Shown piece by piece: positions 34,112 through 43,324 of a DNA stretch of 56,144 nt; positions within the stretch are counted from its first letter, which is position 1, and each line of letters begins with the position of its first letter. Origin of the DNA: Streptomyces lateritius (GTDB lineage: Bacteria; Actinomycetota; Actinomycetes; Streptomycetales; Streptomycetaceae). Where the stretch lies: positions 271,924 through 328,067 of the forward strand of contig NZ_BMTO01000003.1 in the NCBI RefSeq assembly GCF_014649715.1, in the 5' to 3' direction. The translations under genes and the position numbers were made by a program. Under the pieces are notes generated by a model, which was given only the letters and a program-made list of their open reading frames with translations, was not told the origin of the DNA and ran no database searches.

Positions 34112-34876
34112 GTGATACGGGTGCCGCGACTCACGCCCGCCGTCGTGCGGAGCCTGGACATCCTGGAGCTGTTCCTCGACGCGCGCGAGGGGCTGACCGC
34201 TCCCGACGTGGCGCGGCGCACCGGGCTGCCCAGGACGACCGTGCACGAGATCCTGACGACGCTGGCGGCACGCGCGTACCTGAAGCGGGACGAGGCCACG
34301 GCCACATACCACCTCGGCCTGAGTGTCTTCCGGCTCGGGAACGCCTTCGCCGAGCGGCTCGATCTGCACGCGGTGGGACTGGGCGTGGCCCGCGCGGTCT
34401 CGGAGGCGTGCGACGAGACGGTCCACGTCGCGATCCTGGACGGCGCCGACGTCCTCTACGTCTGCAAGGTGGACAGCACCCAGTCGGTCCGCATGGTCTC
34501 CCGGGCGGGTGGCCGCGTGCCGGCCCACTGCACAGCGGTCGGCAAGGCGCTCCTGGCGCATCTGCCGCAGGACGAACTGGAGCGGCGGGTCGAGGACGGC
34601 CTGGTCCGTCTGACACCGAACAGCGTCACCGAACCGGTCGCGCTCGCCCGCCAGTTGAAGGAGATCCGGACGGCCGGACTCGCCTTCGAGTACGGGGAGT
34701 CCAACCCGGACGTCTCCTGCGTGGCGGCGCCGGTGCGCGACCACACGGGCACGGTGGTGGCGGCGCTGAGCATCTCCGTACCCGACATGCGCTGGAAGCA
34801 ACGCCCGGAGGCCGAGTGGGCGACCCTCGCCGCGGACGGCGCCCGGCACCTGAGCACGGAACTGGGCTCCGCCTGA
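34112..34876 (+). CDS. IclR family transcriptional regulator
   Basis: 254 residues. N-terminal winged helix: VVRSLDILELFLDAREGLTA and GLPRTTVHEILTTLAARAYL. The C-terminal GAF-like ligand domain has VHVAILDGADVLYVCKVDS, PAHCTAVGKALLAHL and SCVAAPVRDHTGTVVAALSI, the classic IclR pattern. GTG 34112 is chosen (GAAGG 6 bases before); GTG 34121 is also possible. The putative operator at 34029 also occurs at the arabinan genes, so a sugar-responsive role in trans is an inference. A palindromic terminator follows directly. Confidence 0.92.
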   Translation: MIRVPRLTPAVVRSLDILELFLDAREGLTAPDVARRTGLPRTTVHEILTTLAARAYLKRDEATATYHLGLSVFRLGNAFAERLDLHAVGLGVARAVSEACDETVHVAILDGADVLYVCKVDSTQSVRMVSRAGGRVPAHCTAVGKALLAHLPQDELERRVEDGLVRLTPNSVTEPVALARQLKEIRTAGLAFEYGESNPDVSCVAAPVRDHTGTVVAALSISVPDMRWKQRPEAEWATLAADGARHLSTELGSA

Positions 34877-34880
34877 CGCT

Positions 34881-34896
34881 CCCCGCCCGGGCGGGG
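34881..34896. terminator. Palindromic terminator after the IclR gene
   Basis: CCCCGCCCGGGCGGGG, a perfect 16-base inverted repeat 4 bases after the stop codon. With no loop of its own it needs to open 4 central bases to form a hairpin. No T-run. Confidence 0.45.
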
Positions 34897-34998
34897 GCAG
34901 GGCGGCCTCGCCCAGGACTGACGCCGCTACCGAGGCCGGGACGGGCACCGGTACGGCGCGCCGGTGGTGCCCGGCACTCGGCGGCCGGCCCGTGCCCG

Positions 34999-35018
34999 GT
35001 CCCGGTCGTCCGGGACCG
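34999..35018. terminator. Hairpin terminator downstream of the PPOX gene
   Basis: GGTCCCGG-TCGT-CCGGGACC: perfect 8-bp stem and 4-base loop, about 20 bases beyond the stop of the minus-strand gene at 35037. A further GC-rich inverted segment follows. Confidence 0.65.
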
Positions 35019-35036
35019 CCGGCCGGGAGCCGGGTC

Positions 35037-35501
35037 TCAGCCGCTGATGTCGAGCGCCGTCCCGTACAGCCGGGACACCTTCAGCCGGATGACCACCCGG
35101 CGCTCGGCGACCAGCTGCTCCAGGAAGGCGTCCTCCTCCTCGTCCCGCGGCCTCGCGGCCTCCGGCACCATCGAGAGCAGCTCCCGCCCGACCGCGTCGC
35201 CCGGCGTGGTCGTGATCTCGGAGACCTCGGCCTCGCCCTCGGCCACCGCGAACGACCAGACGTCCCCACCCGGAACATGCACGGCCGCACGCGGGTCACG
35301 CCGGAGCTGCTTGACCTTGATGCGGTCGGCGGTGGTGGAGAACCGCACGACGCGCGCCTCGGCGTCCCAGTGGTAGAGCATGGTCGTGGGGTGGGGGTGG
35401 CCGCTGCTCTTGTTGGTGGCGAGGGTGCCGAACCGCTGAGTGCTCAGCAGAGCGGAGAGAGCGTCGTCGGACAGGGCGCGGGGTGCTGGGCCTTGAGTCA
35501 T
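35037..35501 (-). CDS. PPOX-class, probably F420-dependent, oxidoreductase
   Basis: 154 residues, a split-barrel flavin/deazaflavin protein of the pyridoxamine-5'-phosphate-oxidase class. FGTLATNKSSGHPHPTTMLYHW is the first strand pair; VVRFSTTADRIKVKQLRRDP carries the phosphate-binding Arg/Lys of the F420 group; AAVHVPGGDVWSFAVAEGEAEV closes the barrel. It would reduce an unidentified enone or quinone-like substrate. It sits 65 bases downstream of pobA on the same strand, so they may share a transcript. Confidence 0.88.
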   Translation of the reverse strand: MTQGPAPRALSDDALSALLSTQRFGTLATNKSSGHPHPTTMLYHWDAEARVVRFSTTADRIKVKQLRRDPRAAVHVPGGDVWSFAVAEGEAEVSEITTTPGDAVGRELLSMVPEAARPRDEEEDAFLEQLVAERRVVIRLKVSRLYGTALDISG

Positions 35502-35566
35502 GTCCTGGGCAACTCCCGTTCTCGTCCCGGCATTCCGTGACGGCCCGAAGTCAGCTCACCCGACTT

Positions 35567-36759
35567 TCAGTGCCGCGGATCGAGCGGCAGCCCGACGTAG
35601 TTCTCGGCCAGTTCGGTCGCCGCGGTGTGGGGCGCGTCCGCGATCCGGTGGAGCTGGGAGAGCTGGAGCCGGGTGTCGAACGCCGACTGCCCGGGTTCGG
35701 TGTGCAGGGTCGTCGTCATGAAGTACGAGAAGTGCGCGGCACGCCAGACCCGCCGCAGGCACGTGTCGGAGTACGTGTCGAGGAGGGCGGTCGAACCGGT
35801 GGAGGACCAGTGGGCGAGCGCACGCGCCAGCACGATCACGTCCGCCGCGGCGAGGTTGAGCCCCTTCGCACCGGCCGGGGGCACGATGTGCGCCGCGTCC
35901 CCGGCGAGGAGGAGGCGCCCGTAACGCATCGGCTCCGTCACCGGACTGCGCATCGGCAGCACCGACTTGTGGGTGACCGGCCCCCGCTTCAGCCGCCACT
36001 CGGGCTGGGCGGAGAGCGCGAGACGGGCGTCCAGCTCGTCCCAGATCCGGTCGTCGGGCCAGTCGGCCGGATCGGTGCCGTTCTCCACCTGGAGGTAGAG
36101 CCGGCTCACGGACGGCGATCGCATGCTGGCGAGCGCGAAGCCCCGCTCGGAGTGGGCGTACACCAACTCCTCGTACACGGGCGGCGCTTCGGCGAGGATG
36201 CCGAGCCAGGAGTACGGATAGGTGCGCTCGTACGTCGTACGCTCGTGGTCCGGGACGGCCGTCCGCGAGACTCCGTGGAAACCGTCGCAGCCGACCACGT
36301 AGTCGCAGGTCAGCGTCTGTTCGCGGCCTTCGTGGGTGTAGCGGATCACCGGGCGGTCGCCGTCCACGCCCTCCACGGCCCGCACCTCGGCGTCGAAGAG
36401 CAGCGGTCCGCCCTCGGCGAGTCGGAGGGCGATCAGGTCCTTGACCACCTCCGTCTGCGCGTAGACCCACACCCGACGGCCGGCTGCGAGCGAGGGGAAG
36501 TCCACCCGGTGCGCCCGGCCGTCGAAGCGCAGCTCTATCCCGTCGTGGACCAGGCCCTCGGCGTCGAGCCGGGTCCCGGCCCCCGCGGCGCGCAGAGCGT
36601 CGACCGTCGCCTGCTCGAGGATGCCGGCGCGCCGGCGCTGTTCGACGTACGGGCGGTCGCGGCGTTCCAGGACGACGGAGTCGATGCCGGCGTTGTGGAG
36701 CAGACGGGTGAGCAGCAGGCCGGACGGGCCGCCACCGATGATTCCGACGTGGTGTGCAT
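35567..36759 (-). CDS. pobA: 4-hydroxybenzoate 3-monooxygenase (pobA) with an apparent 1-base deletion at codon 4-5
   Basis: FAD monooxygenase converting 4-hydroxybenzoate to protocatechuate. HVGIIGGGPSGLLLTRLLHN holds the FAD motif GxGxxG; VVGCDGFHGVSR and LLLAGDAAHIVPPAGAKGLN are the DG and GD motifs; PYSWLGILAEAPP and the C-terminal half match PobA closely (about 390 residues). ATG 36759 with GAGGAG at good spacing starts MHTT, but then the frame must drop back one base for VGIIGGG. An expected G in ACCACG(G)TCGGA is missing. A downstream alternative is GTG 36781 in the second frame, reading through YRRGDSYAHHV with only a weak ribosome site. So either a sequencing error, a pseudogene or an unusual start. 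Divergent from the double IclR gene. Confidence 0.85.
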
Positions 36760-36784
36760 ACGAGTCTCCTCGTCGGTACACTAG

Positions 36785-36797
36785 TTCGCCTGGCGAA
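36785..36797. promoter_or_regulatory. Perfect operator palindrome between pobA and the double IclR regulator
   Basis: TTCGCC-T-GGCGAA: exact 6-bp dyad about one T, 26 bases upstream of the pobA ATG. Symmetric GC/AT-mixed dyads of this form are used by PcaR/PobR-type IclR proteins, and the IclR gene lies just on the other side. Confidence 0.65.
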
Positions 36798-36929
36798 GAG
36801 AACTTCACGGAGGACGCGCGGGCCGAGTCTGCGCCCGCAGACCGCCCCTGTCGACGTCCCGCGCGGACACGGCGGGCCCGAACGCCCGTCACTCATTGCG
36901 GTGTCCCCAAGATCCCTCAGGGAGAGTCC

Positions 36930-38618
36930 ATGCCACCGACCGAAAGCACGACGGCCCCGGGGGCCGGGGCGTCGGCGGACGTGCCACCGGAAGCCGTCGC
37001 ACCGCTGATGCGCGGCCTCACCGTGCTGCGCAGGCTCACCGACGCCGACGGGACCCTCAGCCTCAGCGACCTGGAACGCGGCACCGGGCTGGCCCGCTCC
37101 ACCGTCGACCGGGTGACCGGCACGCTCGCCCGCATGGGATACGTGCGCCTCGACGGCCGTGACGTCTTCCTCGCCCCCCGGCTCATGGAACTGGGCAACG
37201 CCTATCTGGCCTCGCTCCGTCTCCCCGGCCTCCTCGGCGGCCCCGCCGACGCGCTCGCCGACGCGCTCGACGAGTCGGTCTCGCTCGCGGTCGCCGACGG
37301 CGACGGTATCCGCTTCGTCCACCAGGCCACCCGCCGTCGCGCGATGTCCCTCAGCTTCCGCATCGGCGACCTGCTGCCCGCCGAACGCACCGCCCCCGGC
37401 GCTCTGTTCGCCGCCGACTGGACCGAGGCGGAGTGGGAGCGCTGGCGCGCCCGACGGGCCGCCGACCCCCACAGCTCCGGCTTTCCGGCCGTGCCGCCCG
37501 GGGCCGGACCGGACGGCGAGGAGTTCGCGGCGCGAGCGGCCCGGGCGGGGGAGTGCGGCTGGGCGGTGGACGACCAGCTCATCGAGCCCGGCCTGATCAC
37601 CCTGGCCATCCCCGTACGGGACCAGGCCGGCGCCGTGGCCTGCGTGGCCAGCGTGGTGAGTCACACCAGCCGCCACACCGCCGACTCCCTGCGCGAGGCG
37701 ATGCTGCCCCGGCTGCGCGAGGCCGTGGAGGGATGGGAGGAAACGCTGCGGCGGACGCCGCCCGCGCACCAGCCCGCGGAGGCGCCGCCGACCGCCGGCC
37801 TCGCCGCCTGGACCCACGCCTCGAAGCAGGAGCTCGGACGCGGCTTCGTCGAGTCGCTCGCGCGCGGTCTGACGGTCCTGACCGCCTTCGGCGAGGACCG
37901 TGCCGCCCTGCCCCTTACCGCCGTCGCCGAGGCCACGGGGCTCGCTCGCGCCACCGCCCGGCGCGCCCTGATCACTCTGGAGCACCTCGGATACGTCCGC
38001 ACCGAGGGGCGCCTGTTCCGGCTCACCCCCCGCGTGCTCGCCCTTGGCTTTCCCCACCTTTCGCGTCTGCCCCTGCCGCAGATCGCGGCGCCCCACCTCG
38101 CCGAACTGTCCCGGCGGGTGCACGACTCGGCGTCCCTCGCCGTGCTGGCCGGTGCGGACGTCCGCTACACGGCCCGTGTCGCCACCCGCAGGATCATGAG
38201 CGTCCACATCACCGTGGGAACCCGCTTCCCCGCCCACGCCACCTCCCTGGGGCGGGTGATGCTCGCCGGCCTTCCGCCGAAGGAACGCGCCGAGTGGCTC
38301 GCGGGCGTCGAACCGCGGGCGCTCACCCCGCACACGGTCACCGGGCGCGTGGAACTCGCCGACATCCTGGAGCGGGTGCGGAAACAGGGGTTCGCCCTGG
38401 TCGACGAGGAACTGGAGCAGGGACTGCGGTCCATCGCCGTACCCGTGCGCGACCGCGCGGGCGTGGCCGTGGCGGCGGTCAACGTGGCCATGCACAGCAG
38501 TCGCCGCAGCATCGAGGAGTGCGTCGCCGAGGTGCTCCCCGAGCTGCGCACCGCTGTCGGGCGCATCGAGGAGGACCTGCGCACGGCCGGGCGGTTCGCC
38601 CGCGTACCGGCGGTGTGA
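36930..38618 (+). CDS. Tandem double IclR regulator (probable PobR/PcaR-type)
   Basis: 562 residues, two IclR units in one chain. First: LMRGLTVLRRLTDADGTLSL, GLARSTVDRVTGTLARMGYV, then a ligand domain (about 90-240) with DESVSLAVADGDGIRFVHQ. Second, from about residue 310: SLARGLTVLTAFGEDRAALP, GLARATARRALITLEHLGYV, then ASLAVLAGADVRYTARVAT and FPAHATSLGRVMLAGL. The usual IclR is 250-280 residues and dimeric or tetrameric, so this may act as a built-in dimer. Divergent from pobA with a perfect palindrome between, so control of 4-hydroxybenzoate use is the best guess. GGGAGA supports ATG 36930. Confidence 0.92.
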   Translation: MPPTESTTAPGAGASADVPPEAVAPLMRGLTVLRRLTDADGTLSLSDLERGTGLARSTVDRVTGTLARMGYVRLDGRDVFLAPRLMELGNAYLASLRLPGLLGGPADALADALDESVSLAVADGDGIRFVHQATRRRAMSLSFRIGDLLPAERTAPGALFAADWTEAEWERWRARRAADPHSSGFPAVPPGAGPDGEEFAARAARAGECGWAVDDQLIEPGLITLAIPVRDQAGAVACVASVVSHTSRHTADSLREAMLPRLREAVEGWEETLRRTPPAHQPAEAPPTAGLAAWTHASKQELGRGFVESLARGLTVLTAFGEDRAALPLTAVAEATGLARATARRALITLEHLGYVRTEGRLFRLTPRVLALGFPHLSRLPLPQIAAPHLAELSRRVHDSASLAVLAGADVRYTARVATRRIMSVHITVGTRFPAHATSLGRVMLAGLPPKERAEWLAGVEPRALTPHTVTGRVELADILERVRKQGFALVDEELEQGLRSIAVPVRDRAGVAVAAVNVAMHSSRRSIEECVAEVLPELRTAVGRIEEDLRTAGRFARVPAV

Positions 38619-38750
38619 CGGCCCCGGGGGATCGAGGTGTGCCGGCCCGTGACGTGGCCTTCGCCGTGACCCGGCGGACCCTCGCAGAGGACGACGACAC
38701 CACGACGGGGTGAACACGGCCACCGACGGCCTGCGGGCGCGTACGGGGGA

Positions 38751-40004
38751 TCAGTTCGCGCTGTCCGCCGTCGCCGGCCTGCCGCTGCCCGCTCCCTTGT
38801 CCTCGCCACCGGCGGCCCGGCCGCCTCCGACCACCCCCCGGGGGACGAGCGGTACGGCCAGGAGCGGCACCGCGGCCAGGAGCAGCCAGGGAACGGGTCC
38901 CGGTCGTTCCAGGAGGGCGCCGGCAGGGGCGGCGCCCGCGAGGACGACCAGGCCCGAGACGGAGGAGAGCGCCCCGGTGAACAGCCCCAGCCTCTCGGCG
39001 CCCGCCAGTTCGGGAACGCACGCCCGCACCGCCGGAACCACGAGCATCTGACCGGCCGTGAGCAGCACCGTGAACGTCAGGGCGGGCCACAGACCCCCCA
39101 CCGGGAGCAGGGCGCCGGTGGCCGTGAACGCGACGGCGATCACCACGAGACCGCAGCGGATCGTCGCCGGCCAGGACAGCCGCGCCGCGACCCAGCGCTC
39201 AAGCGGCAACTGACCGACGACGACCAGCGCCGAGGAGAGCGCGAAGAGCCAGCCGAGCGCCCGCTGCGACCCGGCGGCCCGGTCCAGTTCGGCCGGCAGC
39301 GCCAGATAGAGCTGGTTGTACGCCAGCAGGTAGCCGGAGTACGCGAGCGCGAGGCCGAGGAACCGGCGGTCGCGCCCCAGTGGCTTCCACGTGGTGGGCC
39401 GGTGCCGCCCGGCCGGCTCCGCGCGGGGCATGAGGAGCGCTTGCCCGGCGAGGACCACGACGAAGACGGCCGCCCCGGCCAGGCACGCGGCCCGGAAGTG
39501 CTCTCCCGAGGCCCCGTCGCCGGTCCCGTGGAGCAGCAGCGCGCCCAGGACGGGGCCGAGCAGGGCGCCGGCCTGTCCGCCGGCAGAGAAGAGGGCGAGG
39601 ACGCGCGTGCGGGGCGGGCCGCCGTCGCCCTCGACGCGTACCGCCTCGCGCGCGATCTCGGTCTCCACGGCGGGCGAGAAGAGGGCGGCGGCGAAACCGA
39701 CCAGGATCACGGCCCCCACGACCGCGCCCGTGGAGGTGGCGAAGGCCAGCCAGACGAAGCCGGTCACGCGCAGCGCGCATCCGGTGAGGACGACCGGCCG
39801 GGCGCCGTAGCGGTCGGTCAGCGCCCCGCCGACGACGAACATGCCCTGCTGGCTGAAGGTGCGCAGACCCAGAACGAGTCCGACCAGCCAGCCGCCGAGA
39901 CCGAGCGCGCCGCCCAGGTGGTCCGCGAGATAGGGCAGTACGGCGAAGAAGCCGACATTGAAGGCGAACTGGCTGGCTATCAGCAGCCGGGCGAGCGGGG
40001 TCAT
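38751..40004 (-). CDS. MFS transporter, last gene of the Zur-type-box operon (CntE-position)
   Basis: 417 residues with about 12 membrane helices; DHA1-like motif A region LTDRYGARPVVLTG after helix 2. It begins ATGA, overlapping the stop of the preceding ATPase gene, so translation is coupled and it belongs to the metal-uptake-type operon. In the staphylopine system the corresponding MFS protein (CntE) exports the metallophore; by position and class this one could do the same. Other roles, such as drug export, cannot be excluded. Convergent with the double IclR gene; the Gly/Lys-rich tail is not conserved. Confidence 0.85.
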   Translation of the reverse strand: MTPLARLLIASQFAFNVGFFAVLPYLADHLGGALGLGGWLVGLVLGLRTFSQQGMFVVGGALTDRYGARPVVLTGCALRVTGFVWLAFATSTGAVVGAVILVGFAAALFSPAVETEIAREAVRVEGDGGPPRTRVLALFSAGGQAGALLGPVLGALLLHGTGDGASGEHFRAACLAGAAVFVVVLAGQALLMPRAEPAGRHRPTTWKPLGRDRRFLGLALAYSGYLLAYNQLYLALPAELDRAAGSQRALGWLFALSSALVVVGQLPLERWVAARLSWPATIRCGLVVIAVAFTATGALLPVGGLWPALTFTVLLTAGQMLVVPAVRACVPELAGAERLGLFTGALSSVSGLVVLAGAAPAGALLERPGPVPWLLLAAVPLLAVPLVPRGVVGGGRAAGGEDKGAGSGRPATADSAN

Positions 40005-40675
40005 GTGACGATCTTTCCGGCACGCATGGTGAGCACGCGGTCGCTCAGGTGCCGGACCGCGGCCATGTCGTGGGAGATGAAGAGATAGCCGAGGCCGAGC
40101 CTGTCCTGAAGGTCGAGCAGGAGGTTCAGGACGCCGGCGCGCAAGGAGGGGTCCAGGGCCGAGACGGGCTCGTCCAGGACGAGGAGCTCGGGCGCGCTCG
40201 CGAGCGCGCGGGCGATCCCGGCGCGCTGGCACTGGCCGCCGGACAGCTCGTGGGGGAGCCGCTCCCCGAGGACGGGGTCGAGACCGACCATGTCGAGGAG
40301 TTCGGCGACCCGCTCGGGCCCGGCCGGCCGCGACCAGCGTCCCTGGACCCGCAGGGGCTCGGCGATCTGTGCCCGGATGCGCCTGCGCGGGCTGAGGGAG
40401 CCGTAGGGGTCCTGGAAGACGGGCTGGAGACGCGGCCGGACCGCGCGCAGCCGGCGCTCGCTCAGCGCTGTCAGCTCCAGACCGTCGAACCGGACCTCGC
40501 CGGCGTGCGGCCGGCGCAGTCGCAGGACGGCCGCGGCGGTGGACGACTTCCCGCAGCCGGAAGGCCCGACGAGCCCCACCGTCTCTCCGGCGCGCACCTG
40601 GAAGGAGACACCGTCGACGGCGGTGGCCGCGCCGTAGCGCACGACCAGGTCTCGGACGTCGAGCAGCGGCGTCAT
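40001..40675 (-). CDS. ABC transporter ATP-binding protein (DppF/NikE/CntF class)
   Basis: 224 residues, cytoplasmic ATPase of an oligopeptide/nickel-type importer. Walker A GLVGPSGCGKSS, signature LSGGQCQRAGIARALA, Walker B LLVLDEPVSALD, switch His in FISHDMAAV. The C-terminal oligopeptide/dipeptide extension of the longer DppF type is missing; the protein ends soon after DRVLTMRAGKIVT. It overlaps the upstream ATPase by 4 bases (ATGA) and the MFS gene likewise. Works as a heterodimer with the next ATPase. Confidence 0.9.
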   Translation of the reverse strand: MTPLLDVRDLVVRYGAATAVDGVSFQVRAGETVGLVGPSGCGKSSTAAAVLRLRRPHAGEVRFDGLELTALSERRLRAVRPRLQPVFQDPYGSLSPRRRIRAQIAEPLRVQGRWSRPAGPERVAELLDMVGLDPVLGERLPHELSGGQCQRAGIARALASAPELLVLDEPVSALDPSLRAGVLNLLLDLQDRLGLGYLFISHDMAAVRHLSDRVLTMRAGKIVT

Positions 40676-41613
40676 GTCGTCTCCAGAGCGGCGTGGTGGC
40701 AGGCGACCGTACGTCCGTCGAGCGGGCGGGGCTCGGGCCGTTCGGTACGGCAGCGGTCGGTGGCGCGGGCGCAGCGGGGCGCGAAGGCGCACCCCGCCGC
40801 CGGCTCGCCCGGGGCCGGCGGGCGGCCGGGCACGACGGGCAGCCGGGTCTTCGGCGGCCTGGGGCCGCTGGGCAGGGAGGCGAGCAGACCCGCCGTGTAG
40901 GGGGCGAGCGGTCGGGCGAGGACCCGGTCCACCGGCCCGTACTCGGCCAGGGCGCCCGCGTACAGGACCGCCATACGGTCCGCGTGCGCCCGTACGACGT
41001 CCAGTGCGTGGGTCACCAGGACCAGGGAGGCGCCCGTGGCCGAGCACCGCTCGCGGAGCAGGCCGAGGACCATGTCCTGCGTGGCGGGGTCCAGCGCGGT
41101 GGTCGGCTCGTCGGCGACCACGACGTCCGGCCGGTTCACCAGCGCCATGGCCAGGACGGCCCGTTGCCGCATGCCGCCGGAGAACTCGTGCGGAAAGGAA
41201 CCGGACCTGGCGGCCGGAATTCCGACCTCGGACAGCGCCTCCCGGGCCCTGAGACGGGCGTCCTTCCTCGACAGACCCTGAACCGACCTGACGGCGAGAG
41301 CGAGTTGGTCGCCGACCGGGTGGGCGGGGGAGAGCGCGGAGAGCGCGTCCTGCGGGACCAGCGCGATACGACGCCCCCAGTCGGCGGGCGTGACCGGGGA
41401 ACCGTGCAGCAGCACACGGCCGGCGGACGTCGCCCCGCGCGGGGCCATCCCGAGCAGCGCGCGGGCCGTGAGCGACTTGCCCGCGCCCGACTCGCCCACG
41501 AGGGCCAGGACCTCACCGGGCAGGACGTCGAAGGAGAGGCCGCGGACGACGTCCACGCCGTCGAAGCCGACGCGCAGTCCGCGTACCGAGAGGAGAGCGT
41601 CAGACCGTGGCAC
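40672..41613 (-). CDS. ABC transporter ATP-binding protein (DppD/NikD/CntD class)
   Basis: 313 residues. Walker A ALVGESGAGKSLTARAL, signature FSGGMRQRAVLAMAL, Walker B VVADEPTTALD, switch His in LVTHALDVV. The C-terminal extension PYTAGLLASL through GCAFAPRCARATDRC with its Cys set is diagnostic of the oligopeptide/nickel subclass and can bind an iron-sulfur cluster in relatives. GTG start overlapping the end of the permease gene by 14 bases. Partner of the ATPase downstream. Confidence 0.92.
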   Translation of the reverse strand: MPRSDALLSVRGLRVGFDGVDVVRGLSFDVLPGEVLALVGESGAGKSLTARALLGMAPRGATSAGRVLLHGSPVTPADWGRRIALVPQDALSALSPAHPVGDQLALAVRSVQGLSRKDARLRAREALSEVGIPAARSGSFPHEFSGGMRQRAVLAMALVNRPDVVVADEPTTALDPATQDMVLGLLRERCSATGASLVLVTHALDVVRAHADRMAVLYAGALAEYGPVDRVLARPLAPYTAGLLASLPSGPRPPKTRLPVVPGRPPAPGEPAAGCAFAPRCARATDRCRTERPEPRPLDGRTVACHHAALETT

Positions 41614-43324
41614 GGGTCGTCCTTCGTCGCGGGGGAACGGTGTGGCCGCGCGCCGGCGTCCCCGACAGGGAGACGGCGAGCGCCGCGAGGAGTGCGAGGG
41701 CCACCGACGGCGCGAGGGCGGCGACCGGGGCCCGCTCGACGTAGTCGGCGGACTCGTCGAGAAGCAGGCCCCACTCGGGGGACGGCGGCTGCGCGCCGAG
41801 GCCGAGGAAGCCGAGCGAGGCCAGGGCGAGCGCGATGCCGGGCAGCCGCAGGACGGCGTGCCGGGCGACCGGGGCGGCCACCGATGGCAGGACGTGCCGA
41901 CCGAGGATCCACAGCGGACCGGCGCCCATGGCGCGCTGGGCCATGAGGAAGCCGGAGGCCCGTACCTCCTGGGCCAGGGCGGCGGCGTGGGACGCGAGCG
42001 GCGGCCACGAGACCAGGGCGACGGCGAGGGCCGCGGCGCCGGTGCCGGGGCCCGTCGCGGCGGCGACGAGGATGCCGGCGACCACCGGCGGGACGGCGTT
42101 GGCGATGTCGGCGAGGCCGGAGGCCAGATTCGGCAGGAAGCCGATCGCGAGCGCGATCAGATACCCGAGCAGGCACACGGCCGTGGCCGTACCGACCGTC
42201 GAGGCCGCGCCGTGCCCCAACCGGGCCAGGACGTCCCGCCCGAGCGCGTCGGTGCCGAGCGGATGCTCCGCCGAGGGGGCGGAGAGCCGCAGCGCCGTGT
42301 CGACGGCGAACGGTTCGCGCAGCAGGCCCCAGCCGATCACCACGACCAGGACCGCCCCCAGTGCGAGGGGAACGGCCGGGGGTACCCGTACCGGACGGGC
42401 GGCGGGCAGCGTGAGACCCGCGTCGCGCAGGGCGGGGCCGAGCAGCCTGCGGCGTACGGCGGCGCACACCGCGCCCACCAGCAGCCCGAACCCGAGGAGC
42501 GCGAGCACCGTCCCCTGGAGAAGCGGCAGGTCCTGGGACTTGGCCGCGCCCAGAGCCGTACGGCCGAGGCCCGGGATCGCGAACACCGTCTCCACGGCGA
42601 CCGCGCCACCGGTCAGACCGACCACGACCATCCCGAACTGCGGTACCAGCGGCGGCAGGACACGACGGACGGCGGCCGCGGCGACCTGGACGCGTCCGAC
42701 ACCCGCCCCGCGCCACAGCTCCACCCAGCGCTCCTCCAGGACCGAGGGCAGCGCGTCCGCGACCAGCCGGCCGAGCAGCGCACCCGCCGGAACGCCGAGG
42801 GCGAGCGCGGGCAGGACGAGGTGACGGGGCCCGGCCCAGCCGGAGGTCGGGAACCAGCCGAGCCCCACTCCGGCCACGATCAACAGGCCCAGGGCGAGGA
42901 GGAATTCGGGGACGGCGGCGAGCACCGCGGCGACCGTGCCCGCCGTGCCGCGCCCCCGTACGAGAACGGGCGCGGCGAGGGAGGCTCCCACGAGCAGCGC
43001 GACGGCCAGGGCGGCGCCCATGAGGGAGAGGGAGACCCGCAGACCGGCCGTCACCGACGGCAGGACGTCGGTGCCCGAGACCCAGGAGATCCCCAGGTCG
43101 CCTCGGAGCAGGCCGCCGGCCCACTGTCCGAGCAGGCCCAGCGGGCCCGCGTCGAGCCCGAGGTCCGCGCGGACCGCGGCGAGGGCCTCCGGCGTCGGTT
43201 CCTGTTCGGCGGACCTGGCTCGCAGCAGGCTGAGGGCGGGGTCCTTGCCGGACAGCCACGGCAGCAGCCCGGCCGCCGTCAGGACGGCGACCAGACCGGC
43301 CGCCCGCGCGAGGGTCGCTCTCAC
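41600..43324 (-). CDS. Fused ABC permease (DppB-DppC / CntB-CntC in one chain)
   Basis: 574 residues containing both membrane subunits of a peptide/nickel-type importer. The first half (about 1-300) is DppB-like: RARSAEQEPTPEALAAVRAD and LGLDAGPLGLLGQWAGGLLR, then helices ending in VETVFAIPGLGRTALGAAKS (EAA-type loop). A linker around residue 320 leads to a DppC-like half: EHPLGTDALGRDVLARLGHG, PPVVAGILVAAA, and the second coupling loop GAGPLWILGRHVLPSVAAP. These are normally two genes. GTG 43324 overlaps the lipoprotein stop (GTGA), so order and coupling are fixed. Confidence 0.9.
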   Translation of the reverse strand: MRATLARAAGLVAVLTAAGLLPWLSGKDPALSLLRARSAEQEPTPEALAAVRADLGLDAGPLGLLGQWAGGLLRGDLGISWVSGTDVLPSVTAGLRVSLSLMGAALAVALLVGASLAAPVLVRGRGTAGTVAAVLAAVPEFLLALGLLIVAGVGLGWFPTSGWAGPRHLVLPALALGVPAGALLGRLVADALPSVLEERWVELWRGAGVGRVQVAAAAVRRVLPPLVPQFGMVVVGLTGGAVAVETVFAIPGLGRTALGAAKSQDLPLLQGTVLALLGFGLLVGAVCAAVRRRLLGPALRDAGLTLPAARPVRVPPAVPLALGAVLVVVIGWGLLREPFAVDTALRLSAPSAEHPLGTDALGRDVLARLGHGAASTVGTATAVCLLGYLIALAIGFLPNLASGLADIANAVPPVVAGILVAAATGPGTGAAALAVALVSWPPLASHAAALAQEVRASGFLMAQRAMGAGPLWILGRHVLPSVAAPVARHAVLRLPGIALALASLGFLGLGAQPPSPEWGLLLDESADYVERAPVAALAPSVALALLAALAVSLSGTPARGHTVPPRRRTTRATV

